This document shows positions 49,740 to 61,442 of a stretch of DNA of 64,000 nt, one piece after another. The stretch is from Mansonella perstans (lineage: Eukaryota > Nematoda > Chromadorea > Rhabditida > Onchocercidae): the NCBI GenBank assembly GCA_037074765.1, contig JBAMDO010000138.1, forward strand, positions 80,165-144,164, in the 5' to 3' direction. A program made the position numbers and the translations under genes. How positions within the stretch are numbered: position 1 is the first letter of the stretch; each line of letters opens with the position of its first letter. The notes below the pieces were generated by a model, which worked only from the letters and a program-made list of their open reading frames with translations, had not been told where the DNA came from and did no database searches.

Positions 49740-50060
49740 TAAGCCTAGTCCCTTCTCTTCTACTACGATATATAAACTGTCAATTCTCCGTCGGAAGGAT
49801 TTCATTCATCCATTTATTCATACTTCTTGTTCGTTTACTCACTTAAGTCCACACTCGCTTATCCATCTTCGCTTTTACACTTTTTTCCTGCATTTGTTTA
49901 ACGAGTGGTTTGAAGTATGATAATAAAGGGTTTAATTACCCAAGTTTGAGCTCAACCCAACCAATCAACTTCTTAACTATACTCAAACCAAGTTTGAGTA
50001 CCCAAGTTTGAGACTCGATTATGCCAACAATACAACTCAAAAGTTTCCCAACAATTAGCT
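49740..50060 (+). repeat. Dispersed repeat, copy 2, carrying an exact SL1 leader
   Basis: It shares its start (CCCTTCTCTTCTACTACGAT) and end (GAGACTCGATTATGCC..AAAGTTTCCC) with the copy at 41935-42260. Inside, 49929-49950 is identical to the 22-nt nematode SL1 leader, followed by partial copies at 49988-49998 (CCAAGTTTGAG) and 49999-50012 (TACCCAAGTTTGAG). Confidence 0.7.
49929..49950 (+). ncRNA. Spliced leader SL1 sequence (exact 22 nt), probably a pseudogene
   Basis: The 22 bases match the SL1 exon conserved in nematodes, which is trans-spliced to many mRNAs. In a working SL RNA gene it is followed at once by a GT donor and, about 80 nt later, by an Sm site and stem-loop. Here the next bases are CTCAACCC, so the donor is lost. 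A possible Sm-like site and hairpin occur only about 245 nt downstream. Confidence 0.7.
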
Positions 50061-50189
50061 CCAAAAAAATATCATGTTAAATATATTGTAATTTTTCATT
50101 TTTCCAAATCACAACTAATATCGAGATATTAGAGAAAGGAAATAATTTGTATTTATGGATCAGATTTGGATCAGGATGATTGTGAATTG

Positions 50190-50236
50190 AAGTAAAATTT
50201 GGAACGTCCTGCAAATTTGTGGGACAACAGATCGAT
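50190..50236 (+). ncRNA. SL-RNA 3'-end-like Sm site and hairpin
   Basis: AAAATTTGGAACGTCC resembles the Sm-binding region and start of stem III of nematode SL RNAs (family knowledge: AATTTTGGAACGTC). It is followed by a hairpin with arms GTCCTGCAAA/TTTGTGGGAC, about ten pairs including two G:U. It lies between the SL1 copy and the 5S copy, as expected for a rearranged 5S-SL unit. Confidence 0.4.
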
Positions 50237-50281
50237 GATACAATGATGGGAATTTAATGTTTGCTATTCAATGAATTTAAT

Positions 50282-50398
50282 GTCTACTACCGTACCACGT
50301 TGAAAGCACGACATCTCATCCGATCTGTCAAGTTAAGCAAATGTTGGGCTTAGTACTTGGATCGGAGATGACCTGGTAATCCCAGATGTTACAGGCAA
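50282..50398 (+). rRNA. 5S rRNA copy, diverged (probable pseudogene)
   Basis: The 117-bp segment follows the eukaryotic 5S sequence end to end: ACCACGTTGAAAGCACGACA, CCGATCTGTCAAGTTAAGCA, then TAGTACTTGGATCGGAGATG and CCTGGTAATCCCAGATGTTA. The internal promoter words are mostly kept. Several positions look decayed (CTACC for CGACC, CTCATCC for CTCGTCC), and the closing stem GTCTAC pairs imperfectly with the 3' end TTACAGGC. A T run at 50417-50425 could serve as a Pol III stop. It is a single copy, not a tandem array. Confidence 0.72.
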
Positions 50399-50827
50399 CT
50401 TTTGCGCGATTGATGGTTTTTTTTTCAAATCTACCAAGTATATAGATTGGATAAAATTGAACGAAACTAATAATTTAATTTTAATGATAATCCTAAATTA
50501 CTAATTATGTCTAATTAAGTAATGACAAATTTGAAATAATTCAAGAAAATAGTTTAAAAAATTTAACCATTACAATTCAGTAACAACAACGCTCGACAAC
50601 AACTTGGCTAATCCAAAATTAAGATAAACATTAAACAATATAATGAAGTACTAATGATTATTATAGTAACACTGATAAGATATGGATGGTGTCTAGAGCT
50701 TATAATTTCGACTGCATCTATTGGTAGTAGTTGGGACAATTCAGGTGACAGTGATTCGTTCTGTTACGTATCATTTTTTGGCAAGTTAACAATGATTTCA
50801 TATGTAGTATGCATATATTTATACTTG

Positions 50828-51112
50828 ATTCGAATTCAAGTTTTAAAATTTAATTTGAATTCAAGACCGAAATTTATTTCGAATTCAAGTTCAAATTTTT
50901 TCCATGCAAAATGAAATATCGGTAAATAATACTGATGAAAATCAATGAACTAACCAAATTGTTGTTCGTCTGATCTTATTAATAGAAAGTTCATACACTA
51001 TTGACATTAATAAGGTAAGTTTGAATTCAAAATACTTAATTTGAATTCAAGTCTGAAATTTATTTCGAAGTTCAAATTTTTTCCATCAAAATGAAATGTC
51101 GGTAAATAACAA
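50828..51112. repeat. Direct duplication, about 95 bp x 2
   Basis: Copies at about 50828-50930 and 51019-51112 share TTAATTTGAATTCAAG(A/T)C(C/T)GAAATTTATTTCGAA, TTCAAATTTTTTCCAT and GAAAT(A/G)TCGGTAAATAA. The open frame at 50654-50914 runs into copy one and is not supported as a gene. Confidence 0.75.
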
Positions 51113-51114
51113 TG

Positions 51115-53370
51115 TCTGCATATATTTTCCCTAATCGATTTAAACAATGTTCAATTGTTTAAATGATTAACTTTTGATTTTAATTAAAAATTAACCCTTA
51201 TTTTTTGAACTAACTAACTGTTATTCAAGATAGATAGGAATGATCCCACATTGTTGATCATTAATAAATAAATTTGAATTATCAAAAATGAAATGTGACC
51301 AGCTCCTAAAGTTTACAATTATTGCAATGGAAAATGTTAATGACGAATAAGTTTAAGTTTGATAACAATTTTCAATTTTTTTTCAAACAAAAAAGAAAAA
51401 GAATTACAAGATGAAAAGGAAAAGAAGAGAAAGAAAGGGAGAAAAAGAAAGAGAGAGAGAGGAAGAGGAAGAATTATTATATGGATTTTACACTGAGAAA
51501 AAAAAAATTTGATAAGACCGTATTGAGAAGATTATTAGTTAAAATATTTTTATATGAAGAAATAAATTTGATAAGAGTGATAGAATACAATAAATATGAT
51601 AATAAGATTATTAGCTAAAAGTGCTATCATAAAATGAGATAAGAGAAAAACTGAAAATCATTTATGTAAGAATATGAAAAGAATCAATAATTGAAATTAA
51701 TAACTTTATAACAATTTTAAGTTAATAATTTTTAAAGTAAATGATAATAAATTAATGCATCAATCAATGAATTATGCATTCAAAGCATGAGTAATATGAA
51801 AATAAAAATTCATAATACTATGTTAAGTAAAATTTATCAGTTCATTTTAACAATAAATACAAAACAAATATTTAACGAAATAAATTTCTAATTAAAAAAA
51901 AGGGGAAAAAGCAAATGAAAAAAATTAATATTTAAATTGTCAATTTCTATATCTATAAAGTTTTTCGGTAAAATATTAAAATTGAAAATTTACAGAGGAA
52001 AATAAAATATAATCAAAATTTTATAGCCATAAAAAAAAGGAAAAAAATGTAAAATGAAAATATAGAAGAAAGATTACAAAATTACACAAACATAAAACTG
52101 ATAAAAAAATGATAAGAATTGATAAACCGATAAAGATTGAGAAATTGATCTAAAAAAACAATTTCTATCAATTTTTAATTCATTTCAAAATTGATTTAAA
52201 AAAGCAGTTTCTATTTTTAATTCATTTCAAAATTAATCCAATATTTTTGATAAATTGACATGTGCCAAATCTATACAATTCAAACAGTGATGATGCCAGG
52301 TGTTGCAAGGTACCTGGTTATCTATTTATTTTTTGGTATGCCATTTTCTTAAAAGATTGACGATTTTGAAATTTCTGGTTCTCAGATTGTGAAATGATTA
52401 ATTTTTTTTCTCGTCATTTTGCTTAATAATAATATAATAATACAAAATTAACAAATCTAATTAGTTCATCAATGAGTGAATGACTCTCATTATGCCGCTT
52501 TTCTTTCCAAATATTCTTTTGATTAAAAAATTTCGAGAACTTCCAATAAATTCTTTATCAATTTTGTCTTGTATTTCCCGATTTATCGCAGAAGTCAACA
52601 ATAATTTATGTTTGTCTGCGATTTATATCTGAGTGTTTTCTATGTGTATGTGTATGTGTCTGTGTGTGTACCTGAGTATGTATCTATTTTTGTAAGTGTG
52701 TTGTATGTGTGTATGTGTCTGAAATTTATCACAAAAAATAAATATAAATATTAAAGATTAAAATTATAGCAAAATTTAGTAATAATTAAAATTTCAATAG
52801 TCAGGAAAATTTTGTGTGTGTGTATATGTGTCTGAAGTTTATCGTAAAAAATAAATATAAATATTTAAAATTATAGAAGATCATAAAAAAATTCAGCAAA
52901 TAATTAAAATTTAAATGATCAGAAAAATTTTTAATTAAAAATTAAAAAAAAGCATTAAATGTTCATTAAATTACATTCCTTATAATGACGTTATTTAAAC
53001 ATTTTACATTTTGTTTTCTATGACTTTTATCTTTTTTTCATTTTATTATAATTCGTTTTGTAATTTCTAATTTTAATTCAAAAATCTAATGAATGAAAAC
53101 AGATAACTGAAAATAACAAATTAAAATTCGTAATTGTAAACGAAATTTTAATTTAAAAATTAAATACTAAACAAACCTTTCAATGAAACAAAAGCGTTCC
53201 ACTTCTATATAATAAAACGTATTTACAAATGATTCAAATATCGATTCATCTAATATCTGAAATGGATAAAATGATATTAATAAATTAAACGCTTGCATTC
53301 TATGTTCATCTCAGTTCACTTCTATTCTAATTGGATGGTTCACAAATATCACAACGCTGGTAAATTATAC
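51115..53370. other. A+T-rich desert with simple repeats, no gene seen
   Basis: It holds a purine tract (about 51410-51475, AGAGAAAG) and TG-rich stretches (52637-52725 and 52812-52832). Two related words, GTGT.TGTCTGAA(A/G)TTTATC(A/G)(C/T)AAAAAATAAATATAAATATT, occur at about 52710 and 52825. I see no exon. Confidence 0.5.
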
Positions 53371-53375
53371 ATAAT

Positions 53376-53510
53376 AGAGGTGAAATAATTTGTCACCAAG
53401 AATCATAACACATGTAAAATAATTTGTCACCAAGAATCATAATACAGATGAAATAATTTGTCATCAAAAATCATAATACAGGTGAAATAATTTGTCACCA
53501 AAAATAATTC
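53376..53510. repeat. Minisatellite, about 35 bp x 4
   Basis: Units of (G/A)GTGAAATAATTTGTCACCAA plus (G/A)AATCATAA.ACA begin at about 53379, 53413, 53448 and 53482. Related words (CACAGGTGAAAATCAATCA, TACAGGTAAAAATCAAT) recur at 53628-53668, and CTGGCACAGGTTATCTGACCTG lies at 53739. Confidence 0.8.
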
Positions 53511-53669
53511 TTTTCATGATGATTGATTTAATATGCAATAATGCATTATTATGGTAAATGCATTTACCTTCAATGCAAACTAACGCTAACTTGAACACAT
53601 TTGATTATATTTGTTGACAATACACATAGCACAGGTGAAAATCAATCACAATACAGGTAAAAATCAATA

Positions 53670-56490
53670 ATTCCTTTCATGAGGATTTATTCAAGGTTAT
53701 TCTGATTGCAATTGCAAGCACATTTAAATTATTTGACCTGGCACAGGTTATCTGACCTGCCAACTTACTAAAAATGATCTATCAAAAATACATTATCACA
53801 GCATATGATACAAATTGCGCTAGTTGCAAGCGCATTTAGGTTATTTGGCCTGTTGAAAGAAAAAAAACAATTCCATTTTATTCATCAAAGCAAACTTTAC
53901 AGCTATTTTATAGTTGTAAAGTTTGAATTCTTTTTATTTTTGTTAAAGGTTGACAAAGAAAGAAAAATCATTTGAAATGTCAACAGTTGCTATGTTAACA
54001 TAATTGAAGTTGAAATTAGTAAGTAAAATTTAATACAAATAGTATAAATGAAATAGAAGAAAATAAGTGTTAAAAAGTGCAAGCAACAAGCAAGAACTGC
54101 TTTCTGATGATTTGTTCAGCTTTGCTCGGATATAACTGAAATAAAAAAAAAGTCCATTTTATTCAAAAATTTAAAAAACAACAAAAAAATTTTTATGAGA
54201 AGCGAAAATGGCTTGATGACATTTGTATCATTTTTATCTTTCATTTTCATCAAACATTTTTTTTTTAATTAATTTTTAAAAATTTTATCAAATTTCACAT
54301 TTTGCAATTTTTAATTCAAATTTTCACTATGTTGTAAAATTCAATTAAGCACTTCGAGGGATATATAATTATAATTTTCAATTAATTTTGAACTGAAAAG
54401 GAAACTCGGAAGTTTGTAAAATTCAATAAGTACATTTTAAATAAAGAACTGTCTGTATGTAAAAGATAATTTTCAGTTAATGTTTTGCACTAAAAGGAGA
54501 ACTTTGGGAAAATTTATGTTTGAAATGTGAAATGTGTTTAAAGTAAATTAACTCTGGTAATAATTTAAATTAAAAGCAATGAAATTGTTCGGAAAAGAGA
54601 AGAGAAGAAGAAAAAGTGAAAAAAGCATTTCTGGAAAACGAAGAAAAAAGTGTTAAGAGACAACATTGAAAAGGAAATCAATAAAAAATTTTTAAAATTA
54701 ATAATAATGTGAGAGTTTAAAAATGGTGGAATTTTTTTTTCCAGCAAAATTCAGGAACAGAAAATTTGCTACATAGACATATCATCGTGAAAACGGGAAT
54801 TATGCATTAAAAAAGAATCATGCAAAATTGAATTGCATTGAGCACTAAAATGTTTTATTAGACGAATTTGCCCAATGGCACTGGGAAATTTTGGGAAGCA
54901 AGAAATTTGAGAGGGAATTATTTATGGTATTGAATGAAAGTAAAATATTGTCTGGATGTGCGCCACAAGGATTTAGGATTTTTTACGAATCTTATCATCT
55001 ATATGTTTGTATGGCGGAAGATTTATTTTAAATTTTTCCTCTCGAATAAAAATTTGTTTAGTGAAAACATTCAATAGGTTTGCATAATGCGAAACTTTAC
55101 ACGTTTAGGTGACTACGTGAAAATTATATGGGCGTAATGAGCCCGAAATTCATACAAGTCTCAATAGGAAACAATATGGTGTGTTACAAGAACGATTAGT
55201 CATTACTAATTATCCCCATTAATTAAATTAGAGTAAATCGAATGAACATATTATGAAAGGTATTTTTTCAGGATTACAATTTAGACAGCTGGTTTTTTTT
55301 GGGGTATGCAATTGCGTGAATGATCTATCAATTAATTAAGTAATTATCTGAATAACTGATTGTGATAATTTATTCTAATCTTAGGAAATTGAATTGAAAA
55401 TCGAATTTGTCAGAAGGCAAATGAAAAATTACGATAATTATGCAAAATTCAACAATTTGATAAATGAAAAATTATTTTTAAATTTAAGTAAATGAATTAA
55501 GAAGAAGGCAATAATAGAGCGATTGACAAATGAAATGATGGAGAAATTTCCGCTCTTAGAAATCAACAGTCCGATCAATTTACCAATCAATCAATCAACC
55601 AACTAATCAACTAATCAATCGTTCTAATCAATTAAACAATTAACTAAGGATTAAATGTTCCAAAATTAAATCAAACTAATCCAACATCTCAAATTACAAT
55701 AACACAAAATGAACTAATCGGACAACTCAAATTAGAATATCACAAGAAATGAAAAACTTATTTGAATAAATAGTACATTGATTTGGGTAAACAAATATAT
55801 TGATTTGATAAACAGTATTAATAAATGATTTGATCAGTCAATAGCACAAATAATTTACTGATTATTCTTGATTAACAAATCATGCGTTAATTTTTGCTTA
55901 TTAATAAAAAGTATTTATTTTAAAGTTTAAAATTTGATAACAAATAAAGTATGATAAGAAAAATTTTTTCGAAATTTCAATTTTTTTATTTTCTTTCCCT
56001 TTTTTTTGCTTTTTTCTCTGCCTTCATTTAAATCTATTTAATCAAAAATGAGTGAATTTTGTCAAATGTAAACAAATAATTGTATGAAGGATAGATGGGA
56101 GAAATGTGTATGAAAATCGAGAAGATATCATTTTTCTTTTAAAATTTGTTTTTTTAACCTTTTCTTTCTTTTCCTCTCTTTCTTTCTCTCTTTTTCTTTT
56201 TATCTCTCTCTTAAAAAAAATATTCTTTTGATCACTGTTATTGGATAAAAGGGAGCAAAATAGAAAAAAAATTTTTGGAAGAGAAAAGTAAAATAAAATA
56301 GAATGAACAAAAAAAAAATAACAAAAGAAAAAAAAGAGGACATTTACGTCGTTCTTTCTTTTTTTTTTTTTTTTGTCAGTGCACATTTTTCATTTTAAAT
56401 TACCACAATAAAATTTGGCAATAAATTCAAGTCAATAAGAAAAGAGAAAAAAATAAACGGATTCTCTGCAACCGGAAATTAACATGCACG
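53670..56490. other. A+T-rich desert, no gene seen
   Basis: No supported exon, RNA gene or large repeat. Poly-T and poly-A runs (56358-56374) create a 114-codon Phe/Lys-rich open frame on the minus strand at 56042-56386, which is an artefact of low complexity. (ATCA)n words occur around 55580-55625. Confidence 0.5.
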
Positions 56491-56872
56491 ATTGATTCAT
56501 TTATGATCTATTTTCAGCAAAATGCCATAGATATGATGATCAACCCGAAAAGATAACCTAAATGATTCATTGTACTAACTGATAGCTCAAATGATTTATT
56601 GTAGTAACTAAAAACCTAAATGATTCATTGTAGTAATTTATAACCTAAATAATTCATTGTAGTAACTGACTACCAATGGTATGATTCATTTATGATCTAG
56701 TTTCAGAAAAATGCCACAGCATTGTGATTAACTCAAAATGATTTATTGTAGTACTAATAACCTAAATGATTTAATGTAGTAACTTAAAACCTAAATGATT
56801 CATTGTAGTAACTGATAATTTAAATGATTCATTGTAGTAACTGACCACCAACAAATTGATTCATTTATGAAC
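56491..56872. repeat. Minisatellite with higher-order structure (about 29-bp units, two blocks)
   Basis: The unit CCTAAATGATTCATTGTAGTAACTGATAA and its variants are repeated eight to nine times. Two blocks (about 56491-56676 and 56679-56872) each open with GATTCATTTATGATCTA(T/G)TTTCAG(C/A)AAAATGCCA(T/C)AG and then run through the short units, so the whole array was itself duplicated. Confidence 0.85.
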
Positions 56873-57429
56873 TATATGATTTTAGTTATAATTTGTATTG
56901 GTTCATTTATATGACATGTTTCATAGAAGAATACTAACAGATCATCTCTTTAGTTCTATAGAGAATTATTACATATATGGGCCCTTTATGGCTTATATTA
57001 TACCAGCTCACTGATGAACTTTTTCAAAAGAATGGCCAAGAGAATCGATCATCCAATATGGCTCCATATTTATGATCTTTTCTTTCTTCCTCGGCAATAT
57101 GCAAAGCACAAGACGAAGTTAATTTTAATGTTAATTTATATATTTTAAAAAGAAATCAAAATATGACAAAATTGAATTGAATGAATAATTAAATGAAATG
57201 AAATTTTTTTTTGACAATATTGAATAGGTCGAATTTATTATCAAAAAAATGAAAATGAAATTTTATGTAAATTTCACCTAAATTCAAACATTCAGTCAAA
57301 AAATTCAGATTTAATTTATTGCAAATTTCCGTGCAAAAAAAAAGCTTTTTTTTTTTGCTTTCCAATTTAATTTGCTCAAAGAAAGCAATAAGTGTATATA
57401 TGTGACATTTCGTGAAAAATTTGCACAAT

Positions 57430-57700
57430 TATTGCAGGGTTGACAAATTTTGTAAAAGAGTGTCTGAAAGAAGAGAGAGAGAGAGAGAAGCAATTGAAAA
57501 ATTTCATTTATTGTTGAAATGTATGAAATTTTCAATTCAATGCTTCGTGACAAAATTGAATTTGAATTGAACTTCCTAGCAATTATTGCAGGGTTGACAA
57601 GTTCTGTAAAAGAGTATATAAAAAAGAGAGAAAAAGAGAGAGAAAAGAAGAATTCGAAAATTTTACTTATTGTTAAAAATGTATGAAATTTTTAATTCAG
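57430..57700. repeat. 152-bp duplication containing purine tracts
   Basis: Copies at about 57430-57545 and 57582-57700 share ATTATTGCAGGGTTGACAA, TGTAAAAGAGT(G/A)T, a GA-rich tract of differing length, and ATTGTT.AAATGTATGAAATTTT.AATTCA. Confidence 0.75.
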
Positions 57701-57792
57701 TTTTGTTAAAAAAAAATTTTATGCTAGTTCTATTATGAATGAAATGTTCAAAAATATCAAATTTTTGTGTTTTATAAAAATAAAGGAATAAA

Positions 57793-58078
57793 AGAGAGAG
57801 GGAGAGAGAGAGAAAGAAAGGGAAAGAGAAAGAAAGAGTTTTTTATTTGCTAGTTAAAGAGATGGAAAAAAATAATGGAGAGAGTATGATGAGAAGAGAA
57901 AGTATTACTCATTATTAGTAAATATTGAATTTTTATACAGCAATTTAACAGTGACAACATTTGTGTAATAACATTTCGAAACTTTCGCTTCTATTATAAA
58001 ATGAAATGACCTTTAAAGAGAGAGAGAGAGAGAGGGAGAGAGAGAGAAAGGGAAAGAGAGAGAGAAAGAAATGAAGAA
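57793..58078. repeat. GA-rich microsatellites
   Basis: Purine tracts at 57793-57837 and 58016-58072 (GAGAGA with AAAG and GGGA interruptions), continuing the series that begins at 57470. On the minus strand they read as CT tracts. Confidence 0.85.
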
Positions 58079-58079
58079 A

Positions 58080-59300
58080 TGAATGGAAAATTAATTAATA
58101 AAATCAAATTCATTTCTGTGAACCGTTTTTGTTTAATGGAAATACTAATGTAAAACATAGAAGCAATAGGTTATTACCAGATCATAAGGTCATAAAGTCA
58201 TAAAAGTATCCATTTATGTCAATTGTAAGTTGCAAGAAATAACAATGAATTGATGAATCATAATAATTATCCACTAGAATCAATCAATAGCTAAATTATA
58301 ATTATTTATTGAATAATAATTTTTTAATTAAAATAAACTGAATTTGAGCATTTCAAATCTAATTAAGATCATCTTAATACAATGAATATAAATCAGAAAA
58401 TGGATACAGTAAGAAAAACGGACACAGGAAGAAATTAGCTTTAACATGAAGATATAGTTTACGGATCATTAGCAAATGTTTTTTTTTTTTTCTTTTATCA
58501 AGTTCAAATTACAATTCAAATCTATTTCAATCTAATAATAATAAACAAATCCAAATTATTTTTTCATATAATTTCAAATTCTGCCTCTTTTTCTTTTTAT
58601 TTCTTCTTTATCCTCTAACATTCATATCAGGCATTTATGATCATGCTTGTATTTCTTTCGGAAATATGTAAAAATTATTCCGAATTATTTCATATCACCT
58701 GTAATTCTTTATGGAAATATGGAAAATTATTTGGGTTATTCCGGTTTCATTTGCCTGCCGTTTCTTGCCATTAATTATCCACTTTTATATATATATTTTT
58801 TTTAATTTCCAAATTAAATTTGTAAAAAAAAAAAAAATTAACGAAGAAATAAATGAGAAATTATCATAGTAGCTTCACTGATCGTAACAAAATTTTTCAT
58901 TTAGTAAGAAATTCGAATGACAAGAAACTTGAAAATATTCCAGATTCCAGATTATTCATCTCGAATTTTAGAAAAATCAGAAAAGAAAATGATCGATCAG
59001 TGCTAGCTTAATAAGAATTTTGATAAGAATATGGTAAATATTATCTAGCAATTGTATACAATTAGATTAATAAAATGTATATTATATCATATATATGTGA
59101 ATATCACCTTAAAAATATCAGTACAGCAATATATTTTATATCATTTCATATACGATAATGACAATTAGTATTGAAAGATCTGTATAATTTAATTGATTAC
59201 AGATATACTTAAATGGTAAAATAGATAAACATAAATATGAGCAGAAGAAATTTGCATTCTTAAATCAGTTCAATAGTTTGTTTATTTATTTATTCTTTTT
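58080..59300. other. A+T-rich desert, no gene seen
   Basis: No supported exon or RNA gene. A short duplication of TTTC(G/T)GGAAATATG.AAAATTATT..G(G/A).TTATT.C occurs at about 58655-58700 and 58705-58745. Confidence 0.5.
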
Positions 59301-59304
59301 TTTC

Positions 59305-59693
59305 TTGAAAATAAATAATCAATTAAAAACAAATAATAAGCATCTCTAATGATATGAGCATCTTTGAAAATGATACTTTCAGTACCTGTCATGTTAATCC
59401 ACCCACAAACACACACGCACATATACACACATGTACACACATACATAAAATACAGACATACACACACATGTACACACACACACACATATACATAAAATAC
59501 ACACATACACATACACACACTACATATATATTTTGAAAAATGAATAATCAATTAAAACTAAACAAATAACAAGCATCTGTAATGATATTAACATCTTTAA
59601 AAATGATATTTTTAGTACCTTTCATGACATACACACACACACACACACACACCTACACACAATACACATAATACACACACAGACACACACACA

Positions 59694-59728
<35 letters not shown>

Positions 59729-59885
59729 GTACACACACACACACATACATACATCCCACAACAAAACTAAAACAAATAAAAGCATCTGTGGTGGTGACAG
59801 CACATCATGTTTAAAAATATTTCCAAAATCTCTCCTCCTCAATGTACCATACACCAATATATGTATATATATATATATATGCACA
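59305..59885. repeat. Duplicated block with (CA)n microsatellites
   Basis: A flank (AATAATCAATTAAAA..CAAATAA.AAGCATCT(C/G)TAATGATAT) plus a CA tract occurs at 59308-59525 and again at 59541-59757. A partial third flank follows at about 59766-59806. Period is about 233 bp. CA tracts: 59405-59520 (interrupted) and 59628-59757. A TA run ends the block. Open frames here are repeat artefacts. Confidence 0.85.
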
Positions 59886-59889
59886 CACT

Positions 59890-61440
59890 GTAAAGGAAAT
59901 AGTGAAAGAGTGTGTGTGAGATGTTATTGACCTAATTATGTATGGGAGCCTATAACGGAAGACAATTTTACCCAGATTCCATTCATCCATTTTAAAAATT
60001 TAAAAACACACAACAGTATTTCAAAATTTTGACGTCAATTATTTGTTTTTTAAAATAAATTGGAAAATTTCAATTTTAATTTTGTTATTTTGAAAGAATT
60101 AAAAAAAGGGCATCAAATGGAAATATGAAAATATTCAATTATTCCATTATTCATAACTGACAAGTAAAATCAATTATTAGTGGAAATTTTCATTTGTAAT
60201 AGAAAAATTGATCAAATAAAGGATTTCATTTTCATATGAAACTTTTTTTGAAAAAAAAAAAAAAAAAACTACGACATTATAGCAGACAGAAAAACAAAGA
60301 AGAAGAATTTTACAAATATAACGTTATAAGAGAGAGAAACAAGGAAAAAAAAAAAGAAAATTCGATAACTGTTTGCTGATATTTGAAGTTGAAATTGAAA
60401 ATTTTGTGCAAAAAAATTATTTGTGTAACAAATTAGTCACTTATAACATTTAGCTCATTCCTTCCACTGTTTAGTTTTAATAAATTAATTTCTAATATTG
60501 TTAAATTATCAAGTTATAATTTCAATTCAAATTATGACTAATTACTTTTAGAATTAATTTTTCACAAAATTTACGATTTAAAACTGTGTATTCGATAATG
60601 AACAATGAATTGGGTAGATCTATATCCTTTATCATTGACAACTATAAAAATTTAAAGTAATCGAAAAATCAAAGCATCAATCAATGAATGCATTCTGATG
60701 TTAGAAATACTCCGGAAAAAAGGAAGAAAGGGAAAATATCTAGTTTTCAGTATCCGGTTTTTTTTTTTACAATGAATGATTTGAATGGAAAAGCTATGTG
60801 ATAGACAAATAATTTCACGACAAAAATTCATCAAATATTCGATAGGAATAGAAGAAATTACAGAGTCGTTCTGAATCTAATTCTTTATTCCAATAAATGA
60901 AATAATTTTTCTTCTTTCCTTTTTTTATTTCAGGAAAAAAACGGAAGAAAAAACGAAAGTATTGCAAGCAAAAAAAAAAAAAAAACACTGATAATTTTCA
61001 ATATTGATATGGCAATTTTATTTTTATATGTAAACTTTAATTTTACATATTAATTTGAACTTCATATATTAATTTTAATTTTATTTATCATTTTTAATTC
61101 CAAACATTAATTTTAATTTCACATTTGATTACAAATTCCATATATTAATTTCAATTTCCACTATATTACATTTAATTTCATATACTTAATTTTAATTACA
61201 AACATTAGTTTTTATATTCATTAATTAAAAAGTTCTATGAAAACAATCACAATTACACACTGATAATTCCTTTCTTTTTATAAAAGTAGAGAAATTTCTT
61301 AGAAAATTTAATGAAATTCAAATTAAATGTGACGACGCCACAGATTACGGACGTCAGACAATTAGAAACGTAAACAAAATCACGCAGCAATAATAACTTT
61401 TACATAACAAATGCTGACAGTTGATATCCATTAAACTTCA
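59890..61440. other. A+T-rich desert, no gene seen
   Basis: Poly-A runs at 60249-60268 and 60970-60985. Around 61020-61210 there is a loose repeat of (C/T)ATATTAATTT.AATT, about 25-30 bp per unit. No gene is supported. Confidence 0.5.
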
Positions 61441-61442
61441 TC

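Noticed and set aside
50654..50914. 86-codon plus-strand ORF
   Set aside because: Its second half is copy one of a direct duplication rich in GAATTCAAG; no domain and no neighbouring exons.
56042..56386. 114-codon Phe/Lys-rich minus-strand ORF
   Set aside because: Low-complexity poly-T/poly-A and CT/GA tract; no domain and no exon context.
59282..59884. Minus-strand Cys/Val-rich ORFs (89 and 90 codons) and a plus-strand His/Thr ORF
   Set aside because: Artefacts of the CA/TG microsatellites; no splice sites, leader or domain.
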